From assembly GCA_934130265.1 (NCBI GenBank), contig CAKOYC010000020.1, positions 1 to 11,662 on the forward strand: a stretch of 11,662 nt of DNA, given 5' to 3'. Each line of letters starts with the position of its first letter. The first letter of the stretch is position 1. Below, piece after piece: positions 5,906 to 11,662 of this stretch. A program made the translations under genes and the position numbers. Below the pieces are notes generated by a model. It saw nothing but the letters and a program-made list of their open reading frames with translations. It had not been told where the DNA came from and did no database searches. This stretch comes from an uncultured Bacilli bacterium (lineage in GTDB: Bacteria > Bacillota_I > Bacilli_A > RF39 > UBA660).

Positions 5906-7257
5906 GCAGTAATTTTTACTTTTACTTTCTTAACTTTAGGTGTATAAGTTAGTTTTACATCATCTCCAGTTACTTTAACTTCTACTTCATGTTCTCCTAC
6001 ACCTAAGTCTTTTAAGTCTACATAAGCTTTAATAATTGACTGATCAATATTATCAATAATTGATTTACTACCTTTAACTACTACTGTTACTTTACTATCA
6101 GCTTCACTAGATGCTTGTACTTTATATTTAGATGTATCTAAGTTTTCAGTAGCAATAGATATATCTTGGAACTCTTTAACAGTTGAATCATCAACGGCTA
6201 CTTTTACTGTTACTGTCTTAGCACTAATATCAGTTACACCAGTTGGCTTCTTAAGAGTTACTGTATAGTCTTTACTCTTTTCAAGACCAGTTACATCAAT
6301 TTCAACTGGTAAAGAAGTAATACTAGCTAATGATTCTTCACTACCATAGATAGTTACATTATTAATACTTGTACTTAGTGACTTAATTGCTTTTCCAAAG
6401 GCTAAATCTCCTTTTGGTACTATCTTTAATGGAACTTCTTTACTAGGTGATGTAATAGTTACTTTAGCAGTTACACTCTTAGGTACTATTTCTACATCAA
6501 CTACTTTTCCATTTGTATCATAAGCTACTAATTGAACATTCTTAAGTGTCATTTCCCCAGGTTCTGGATTAGCAAAATCATCTACATCAACTAATGCTTT
6601 AACAGTAGCTACTTTCTTAAGCTTTTGTTCAGCTCCTTTGATAATAACTTCACTTCTATCTAGTTCTACTTTATCAATATTTAACTTACTATCTAAATTA
6701 TCTTTATGTAAGATATCATAAGTTAATGTTCTAGTAGCACTTACTTTATCATAAATAGTAATTGTTACTGTTGATGGATCTAATCTATAATCTAGTGATT
6801 TAAGTCTTTGACTATATTTTAATGTTACTTTATGTTGTCCTGGTTTTAATCCAGTCAAATCAACATTTACTCCTTCACTAGGTGATTGTTTTGCTAAGAA
6901 AATATGTCTTTTTTGTCCGACTAAAGTTATATCTACAGTCTTAGGTAATCCTTCTACCACATAAGCTTCTTCATTATAAGTTGCTGTTACTGGTTGGTCA
7001 TATAATACTTCAGCATATTGATCTATAGTAGCACTACTTTCACCATCTATTATAAAGAATATACATAACGCTACTAATAAACTAATAACTATTAGTGTTT
7101 GTTTTCTACCTAAAAATCTTTCAATACTTTTAGCATTCTTTTTTGAAAAGTCTGTTATCTTTAAAATCAATTTTGTAATGGGAGTAATTAAAATATGATC
7201 AAAGAAAGCTCCTATATGGGAAAATAATTTTCCAATTCCTCTACATATCTTCTTCAT
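5899..7257 (-). CDS. cdaR: CdaR: YbbR-domain regulator of diadenylate cyclase
   Basis: A membrane-anchored extracytoplasmic protein that binds and modulates CdaA, and so cellular c-di-AMP. The 452 residues comprise a cytosolic N-terminal stretch of about 53 residues rich in hydrophobic and basic positions, one membrane segment (about 54-70), and four YbbR repeats (about 86-170, 174-268, 273-354 and 360-449), each with the pattern of a strand, VxGxE/K-like turn and a D-L-x-G-x-x-x-G-x-H/Y segment (VDLTGLKPGQHKV, VDLKDLGVGEHEV). The start ATG lies inside the last codons of cdaA (17-bp overlap) with GGAAGAG upstream, indicating translational coupling. The usual third gene, glmM, is not downstream; transcription stops at the shared terminator. 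The long N-terminus is unusual, since B. subtilis CdaR starts almost at the membrane segment. Confidence 0.93.
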   Translation of the reverse strand: MKKICRGIGKLFSHIGAFFDHILITPITKLILKITDFSKKNAKSIERFLGRKQTLIVISLLVALCIFFIIDGESSATIDQYAEVLYDQPVTATYNEEAYVVEGLPKTVDITLVGQKRHIFLAKQSPSEGVNVDLTGLKPGQHKVTLKYSQRLKSLDYRLDPSTVTITIYDKVSATRTLTYDILHKDNLDSKLNIDKVELDRSEVIIKGAEQKLKKVATVKALVDVDDFANPEPGEMTLKNVQLVAYDTNGKVVDVEIVPKSVTAKVTITSPSKEVPLKIVPKGDLAFGKAIKSLSTSINNVTIYGSEESLASITSLPVEIDVTGLEKSKDYTVTLKKPTGVTDISAKTVTVKVAVDDSTVKEFQDISIATENLDTSKYKVQASSEADSKVTVVVKGSKSIIDNIDQSIIKAYVDLKDLGVGEHEVEVKVTGDDVKLTYTPKVKKVKVKITAK

Positions 7258-8074
7258 ATAACTCTTCCTCTTCTATTTCTTCTTGATCATAAGTACTATT
7301 TGTCTTTGGTTTTAATTCATCTATTAACATCATTCTAACATCATCAAGTGATAAGTTATAATAAAGTTCTCCCTTAATAGCTACTGATAAACGTCCAGTC
7401 TCTTCAGAAACAACTAGACAAATAGCATCTGTTTCTTCTGCTAATCCTAAAGCAGCTCTATGTCTTGTACCAACATGTTTATTTATTTTAGTACTACTAC
7501 TTGTTGGAAATACTGCTCCAGCACAAGTTATACGATCTCCTTGAATAATTACTCCACCATCATGTAATGGGTTACCTTCATAGAAGATAGCTCCTAGTAA
7601 GTCACTTGTTAAATCAGCATATACTTTTTTAGCTTTATCTATATAGTTTCCTAAACTTACATCTCGCTCTATTACAATTAAAGCTCCTATACGATTTTTT
7701 CTTAAATAGTCTAGGGCTTGAATAAGTTCATAAACTAAATGTTCTCTTTCATCTACAGTTAAGACTTTATGTCTACCAAGTAATTGATTTCTTCCTAACT
7801 GTTCTAATATATTACGTATTTCTGGTTGGAAAATAACAATAAGTGCAAGTGGTCCATACATGATAATATATTCAAGTAAAACTCCTACAGTGGTAAAACC
7901 ACATTTATCACTTATTACTTTCAAAAATACGATAATAATGACACCCTTAAATAGAAGCGTCAATTTCACATTATTTCTAATACTTTTTAATAATATATAA
8001 ACCATTAACCAAACTATCGATATATCAATAATTTTCTTAATAATTGTAATTACTGTTGTTGCTGTAATAACCAT
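7241..8074 (-). CDS. cdaA: Diadenylate cyclase CdaA
   Basis: Makes cyclic di-AMP from two ATP at the membrane; c-di-AMP controls potassium and osmolyte transport and cell-wall homeostasis in Firmicutes. The 277-residue length matches the family. Three membrane segments (about 10-30, 37-55, 62-82) precede the DAC domain (about 105-250). The active-site motifs are intact: DGG at 172-174 in PLHDGGVII, and RHR at 204-206 in GTRHRAALG, followed by SEETG (223-227). The C-terminal tail is strongly acidic (from about 264). The start is ATG with AAGGAGG seven bases upstream. It is coupled to cdaR by overlap. Confidence 0.97.
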   Translation of the reverse strand: MVITATTVITIIKKIIDISIVWLMVYILLKSIRNNVKLTLLFKGVIIIVFLKVISDKCGFTTVGVLLEYIIMYGPLALIVIFQPEIRNILEQLGRNQLLGRHKVLTVDEREHLVYELIQALDYLRKNRIGALIVIERDVSLGNYIDKAKKVYADLTSDLLGAIFYEGNPLHDGGVIIQGDRITCAGAVFPTSSSTKINKHVGTRHRAALGLAEETDAICLVVSEETGRLSVAIKGELYYNLSLDDVRMMLIDELKPKTNSTYDQEEIEEEELYEEDM

Positions 8075-8097
8075 AACATTCCTCCTTACCTCTTATT

Positions 8098-8125
8098 AGT
8101 ATACTATATTTTAATTATTTTGTAA
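8098..8125 (-). promoter_or_regulatory. Possible cdaA promoter
   Basis: TATACT (8103-8098) is a good -10 on the minus strand; the best -35 is TTACAA (8125-8120) at 16 bases. The predicted leader is about 16 nt. The -35 is weak, and no terminator separates the upstream gene, so read-through from 8635 may also feed cdaA-cdaR. Confidence 0.35.
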
Positions 8126-8635
8126 TCAATTAGTTTTTTGTTCTGGAACGGGATTAACTGTTTGGGTAGACTCTTGAACAACTTGCGGGATTGGATTAAC
8201 TGATTGAACTGGTGCTTCGACTACTGGTGAAACAGGATTAATCCCTACTGGTTGTACTTCTACTTGTGGTTCCATAACTGGTTGTATTTGTTGTGGTGGT
8301 ATAGCTACTGGTTGTAAAGGTACACTATTTACCACATTTTCATTAACTGGTACTACTTTAATTTGTTGATTACTATTTGGTGTTACTGCCTGATTTAAAT
8401 TTACTTCTTCAACTGGATTATTAACAACAGGAATAGGTGCTGTTTCTTCTAAAGATTTAACAACTTCACCTGGTTTTGCTACTTCAGCATATTTATCTTT
8501 CTGTTTTTTCTCTTTAAGTTTATTTTCTGCTATATAACCAATACATGCAAAAATTAAAATTACTAATACTATTACATAAATTATATAACTAGGTCCACTA
8601 AGTGTATCCCTAAAAAAATGTATAACGTTTTCCAT
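8126..8635 (-). CDS. Single-pass membrane protein with a Pro/Val/Gln-rich tail
   Basis: I do not recognise the family. The protein (169 residues from the second ATG) has a short N-terminus, one membrane segment (about 16-35), a Lys-rich stretch (ENKLKEKKQKDKY) that by the positive-inside rule places the tail in the cytoplasm, and a low-complexity tail of about 110 residues. The tail is built from loose NPV/QPV/NPIPQVV-like units without aromatic or catalytic residues and is probably disordered. The second ATG is preferred because GAGGG lies at proper distance; the first ATG, one codon earlier, is too close. It has a good promoter and the only TGA stop in the window. It sits 51 bases upstream of cdaA with no terminator between, so it may belong to the same transcript; a link to c-di-AMP signalling is only suggested by position. 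Confidence 0.7.
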   Translation of the reverse strand: MENVIHFFRDTLSGPSYIIYVIVLVILIFACIGYIAENKLKEKKQKDKYAEVAKPGEVVKSLEETAPIPVVNNPVEEVNLNQAVTPNSNQQIKVVPVNENVVNSVPLQPVAIPPQQIQPVMEPQVEVQPVGINPVSPVVEAPVQSVNPIPQVVQESTQTVNPVPEQKTN

Positions 8636-8659
8636 CATTCACCCTCTATTCTTACTCTT

Positions 8660-8688
8660 ATAATAACATTAACAAGCTTGTTTTTCAA
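8660..8688 (-). promoter_or_regulatory. Promoter of the proline-rich membrane protein gene, with a palindrome in the spacer
   Basis: TTGAAA (8688-8683) and TATTAT (8665-8660) are 17 bases apart on the minus strand, each 5 of 6 to consensus. The predicted leader is about 18 nt. The perfect 12-bp palindrome AACAAGCTTGTT (8671-8682) fills most of the spacer, where a bound repressor would block RNA polymerase. Confidence 0.6.
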
Positions 8689-8692
8689 GAAT

Positions 8693-10504
8693 TTAATTAT
8701 CTTTAACTAATAATAAATAGACATAGCTTACATAAAACGGCATTAGAAAAGTAAATGGCATAGTATAACGGAAATAGGTATTAGCTGGTGAGATAAAACA
8801 TATTGCTAATGATAATAGGCTTGGTAACATAGCAATTACATACTTTTTATACTTTGATGTTAATAAATAAACTATTAAGGTAATTAATCCCATAGCAGAA
8901 AATCCTATATTAGATATTAGTCCTATTAAAGGTATATAAGGGAAGATAATTCCATAACCTGAAAGTATCATTCTTAATGTTGATAATCTATTATAGTGAT
9001 AGTTAACTAAATTATCTTCAGTTATTAACTTATTATAATTTTTCCCTGAGTATATATACCAATTAGCTGTATCTGGATAAAAATAGCCATAAGTATTATT
9101 TAGTGTTGCTTCTATATAAGTAGTTGGATGAATTAAAAATTCTTTACACCAAACTTTAAAGTAGTCTTTCAACTCTTTCTTTGTTGTGTATTTATTATAT
9201 TTATTTTTTACTGGATCTGCTAGATTAGGATTATATCTATCTTTTAATGTATCATATTCTAGTAACTTATCTATCTTTTTTCTATCTTTTAAAGGTATTT
9301 CATCTCCATGTTCTTTTACATATCTAGCTGTTTGTTGAAACGGTACTGATAATTCTTCTCTTATACTACCTGCTGGTATCTTTAAAGCTGGTAAAAGTAT
9401 TTTATCGTAAGAAATATAAGTACCTATCACGAATAGTAAAGTAGCTATTAAGTAGATAAATTCTTTTCTTCTATAAATAGCTAGTACTAAAATAGTACCA
9501 ACTGCTACATATATTCCATTATTTCTTAATAGATATAATAAGATACTTAATAGTAGTAATACTACATACTTAGACGTTTTTATCTCTTTATTATTATCTA
9601 TTATAGTAAACAATGTTATAACAAAGAAGATAATTATAGCAGTATATAAGGTATCTTTAACTGCACTCATCGCATAGAAAGGAAACATTGGGACTAATGA
9701 ATAAATCATAAGTAAGACAAATGATAATATTAATGATTTCTTTTTCTTATAAAGATAAGAGATAGTATAAGCTAAACTACTAGCAAGAGTAATACTTTGC
9801 ATAATAGCATAAATAAATAATCCTAAATTATCACTACCTAACAATCTTCCTAGTTTAATAGAACCACCTAAAAGCATAGTATGAAAAACTGGATGATGAT
9901 TAGTAAGGTTAACTTTATCTGATAAGGGAATAACATAATCTATATATTTAGTTTTTACATTAAAAAACTGTTTTATTTGAAAACTTGGATCTTTTGATAG
10001 TATTAATGGATAAAATGCTATCATATAAATCAACCAAAATAGTAATATAACTATTAATGAAAATAGGAATGGATGCTCTTTAAAAAGTTTAATAATTTTA
10101 TTCTTTGTATTAAATTTAAAAGTTACTTTTCTTTCTATAAATGTATCTATAAAACAGAATATAGTCTTTATTAAGTAATAATAACAAAATACTTGTATTA
10201 TACTTATCAAGAATAATGGAACACTTGAAAAGACTAAATCCCAAGAAGATATTTCTTGATAGCTATTACCTATTACATAACATAAAGAAAATACAAGGGC
10301 TAAAACATGCTTCATTGGATGAATTCTTTTATTATATCGTTTATAAAATAAATATAGAGCTATAGTAAGAATAGCCATCACAATAAAACTTAGCTTTAAA
10401 ATGTTTAGATTTGGTAATAGTTTTTCATAAATCATTTTCTTATTAATAGAAATTGCTATAACTGTTAATATACTTAAGAAAAAATATTTAATCTTATTTC
10501 TCAT
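8693..10504 (-). CDS. Large polytopic membrane protein, DUF6020/GT-C-like
   Basis: Probably a membrane glycosyltransferase-type enzyme of the GT-C architecture acting on a lipid-linked sugar donor on the outer face; the specific reaction is unknown. From ATG 10504 it has 603 residues and a dozen or so hydrophobic segments. The first large outer loop carries YPLILSKDPSFQIKQFF (about 165-181), with the acidic residue typical of GT-C active sites. NHHPVFHT (202-209) and AMSAVKDTLYT (278-288) follow, a set I associate with DUF6020 proteins. A hydrophilic region (about 370-490, including LSVPFQQTARYVKEHGDEIP) precedes the last membrane segments. ATG 10504 is chosen because GAGGAG lies four bases upstream, whereas ATG 10573 has no ribosome binding site and a TATAAT lies between the two. 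It is divergent from a glycosyltransferase gene, which supports a surface-glycan role. Confidence 0.75.
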   Translation of the reverse strand: MRNKIKYFFLSILTVIAISINKKMIYEKLLPNLNILKLSFIVMAILTIALYLFYKRYNKRIHPMKHVLALVFSLCYVIGNSYQEISSWDLVFSSVPLFLISIIQVFCYYYLIKTIFCFIDTFIERKVTFKFNTKNKIIKLFKEHPFLFSLIVILLFWLIYMIAFYPLILSKDPSFQIKQFFNVKTKYIDYVIPLSDKVNLTNHHPVFHTMLLGGSIKLGRLLGSDNLGLFIYAIMQSITLASSLAYTISYLYKKKKSLILSFVLLMIYSLVPMFPFYAMSAVKDTLYTAIIIFFVITLFTIIDNNKEIKTSKYVVLLLLSILLYLLRNNGIYVAVGTILVLAIYRRKEFIYLIATLLFVIGTYISYDKILLPALKIPAGSIREELSVPFQQTARYVKEHGDEIPLKDRKKIDKLLEYDTLKDRYNPNLADPVKNKYNKYTTKKELKDYFKVWCKEFLIHPTTYIEATLNNTYGYFYPDTANWYIYSGKNYNKLITEDNLVNYHYNRLSTLRMILSGYGIIFPYIPLIGLISNIGFSAMGLITLIVYLLTSKYKKYVIAMLPSLLSLAICFISPANTYFRYTMPFTFLMPFYVSYVYLLLVKDN

Positions 10505-10526
10505 AACTCTCCTCATTCCTATACCA

Positions 10527-10532
10527 ATTATA
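10527..10532 (-). promoter_or_regulatory. Possible -10 box of the DUF6020-like gene
   Basis: A perfect TATAAT on the minus strand, about 23 bases before ATG 10504, would give a leader of roughly 15-17 nt, as at other genes here. No good -35 is seen 16-18 bases upstream (best TTCTTT at 16). Confidence 0.3.
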
Positions 10533-10644
10533 TAATATTTAAGGAAAAAAAGAATAGTTTTCTTTACTTTCATTGTAAATAGATGTCGACTAATTAAATT
10601 TATTAATAGTTATTTTGAATCATATTCTTTAATGAGGTGACATA

Positions 10645-11662
10645 ATGGGTACTAGTATTATTATTCTTACTTATAATCATTTAGAGAAAACTAAGAAATG
10701 TATTGAAAGTATTAAAAAGTATACTAAGGATGAGGTTTATGAAATTATTGTAGTAGATAATAATTCTAAAGATGATACCATTAACTGGTTAAAGACTCAG
10801 TCTGACATTACTGTAATTTATAATAAGGAGAACAGAGGGTTTCCAAGTGGGTGTAACCAAGGAATTAGTGAGGCTAATAAAAGTTATGATATTCTTCTTC
10901 TTAATAATGATACTATTGTAACTACTAACTGGTTGACTAATTTAAGAAAGTGTTTATATTCTAAGTCTAACATTGGAGCTGTCGGTCCTGTTTCTAATTG
11001 TAATGATAATCTACAAGGTGGTAGTTTTACCTTTAAAAGCTTTATTGATATGCAGATGAAGGCTATAAAAAATAATATCAGTGATAGTAATAGATGGGAA
11101 GAAAAAGCTTTTCTTACTGGTTTTTGTCTACTTATTAAAAGAGAAGTTATTGATAAGATTAAGATGTTAGATGAAAGATACAGTCCTGGTTATATTGAGG
11201 ATAATGATTTAGCTTTACAAATACTATCTTCTTCTTACAAGTTATTTTTATGTCATGATTCTTTCGTCTATCATGAAAGAGGTACTAGTTTTAGAGAAGA
11301 TATTAATAAGTTTAATTCTCTTATATTAAGGAATAGAGCTATTTTTGAAGATAAATGGCATTTTTCCTGTTTTGAATTTGATAATAGTAAAAACTCATCT
11401 ATCTTTCTTGCTAACAAACCCAAAGATATTCTAGATTATAATTCATCTATTGGAGTATCTTCTTTAAGAATTAAGTACTTCTTTAGAAACAGTAATATCA
11501 CTTCACTTGAAGAAGACGCTGATAAGAGAAAGTTTAGTAATATGTTTTTTAAGACTGTAAGTTGTTTAAATGAATTAAATGGGAACACTTTTGATACTAT
11601 TTTTATTGGTAATTATCTAGAAAAGGTTGATAGTCCTATTCTATTTCTTAATAATCTAAGAC
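10645..11662 (+). CDS. Family 2 glycosyltransferase fused to a methyltransferase-like domain (partial, cut by window end)
   Basis: The 339 visible codons run open to the right edge. Residues 1 to about 240 are a GT-A glycosyltransferase of family 2: SIIILTYNH at the start, IIVVDNNSKDDT (34-45) for nucleotide binding, GFPSGCNQGI (65-74), LLNNDT (85-90) at the DxD position, GYIEDNDLAL (182-191) with the catalytic acidic residue, and a late YHERGTSF. It would transfer a sugar from a nucleotide-sugar donor in the cytoplasm. From about 258 the pattern changes to that of a Rossmann methyltransferase (ILDYNSSIGVSS, then FDTIFIGNYLEKVDSPILFLNNLR), but the glycine-rich SAM loop is poorly kept. The start is ATG with GAGGTGA four bases upstream. 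Its promoter is not evident. The divergent DUF6020-like gene suggests a surface-polysaccharide locus continuing to the right. Confidence 0.88.
   Translation, partial: MGTSIIILTYNHLEKTKKCIESIKKYTKDEVYEIIVVDNNSKDDTINWLKTQSDITVIYNKENRGFPSGCNQGISEANKSYDILLLNNDTIVTTNWLTNLRKCLYSKSNIGAVGPVSNCNDNLQGGSFTFKSFIDMQMKAIKNNISDSNRWEEKAFLTGFCLLIKREVIDKIKMLDERYSPGYIEDNDLALQILSSSYKLFLCHDSFVYHERGTSFREDINKFNSLILRNRAIFEDKWHFSCFEFDNSKNSSIFLANKPKDILDYNSSIGVSSLRIKYFFRNSNITSLEEDADKRKFSNMFFKTVSCLNELNGNTFDTIFIGNYLEKVDSPILFLNNLR

Noticed and set aside
537..11290. Frequent ACTAGT palindromes (about ten)
   Set aside because: Nearly all are in-frame Thr-Ser codons (ACT AGT, often ACT AGT AGT) in the coding strand, so codon preference explains them.
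1..11662. Reassigned TGA codon as in Mycoplasma-like lineages
   Set aside because: Trp is encoded by TGG in all genes, no gene needs TGA read-through, and one gene (8126-8635) ends at TGA.
1..11662. CRISPR array, rRNA, tRNA or prophage genes
   Set aside because: No regularly spaced repeats, no RNA-gene signatures and no phage-type proteins were seen on either strand.

Overview
The window is AT-rich DNA from a low-GC Gram-positive bacterium, most likely an uncultured gut-type member of the Bacilli/Firmicutes. The evidence is the cdaA-cdaR pair, a bacterial AsnRS, a CtpA-type protease, a GerS/YdcC-like lipoprotein, a YuzA-like DUF378 protein, strong AGGAGG-type ribosome binding sites and sigma-A-like promoters. 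All three standard stop codons occur, Trp is TGG, and no gene is interrupted by TGA, so the standard code fits. The taxonomic placement is inference from gene content.

Layout. Positions 1-198 hold a bidirectional terminator and an 11-bp direct repeat that may be a mobile-element end. From 199 to 5572 all genes lie on the minus strand. In transcription order (right to left) they are: a GerS/YdcC-like lipoprotein with its own terminator; a duplicated PemK/MazF-like toxin; a candidate small RNA with its own promoter and terminator; the pair asnS and a cysteine-less thioredoxin-fold membrane protein, ended by a terminator; and a CtpA-type protease. A single plus-strand gene (5684-5878, DUF378) meets the minus-strand c-di-AMP pair cdaA-cdaR at a shared terminator. 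Upstream of cdaA are a proline-rich single-pass membrane protein and a large polytopic DUF6020/GT-C-like protein. A plus-strand glycosyltransferase fused to a methyltransferase-like domain is divergent from it and runs off the right edge.

Functional themes. Most genes are core or envelope functions: tRNA charging (asnS), c-di-AMP synthesis and its membrane regulator (cdaA-cdaR), extracytoplasmic proteolysis (ctpA), and surface glycan assembly (the DUF6020-like protein and the GT2 fusion). The accessory-looking part is 3503-4515. There a two-domain PemK-like protein, with no antitoxin gene beside it, is followed by a promoter overlapping its stop codon, a roughly 77-nt RNA and a terminator. 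A toxin paired with an RNA is one possible reading, but the RNA lies downstream of the toxin and not upstream as in known type III systems.

Gene starts and promoters are compact. Several predicted -10 boxes place transcription starts only about 15-25 nt before the start codon. This argues against leader riboswitches such as a T-box on asnS. It also helped move three starts inward: the lipoprotein to TTG 5572, the proline-rich protein to ATG 8635 and the DUF6020-like protein to ATG 10504.
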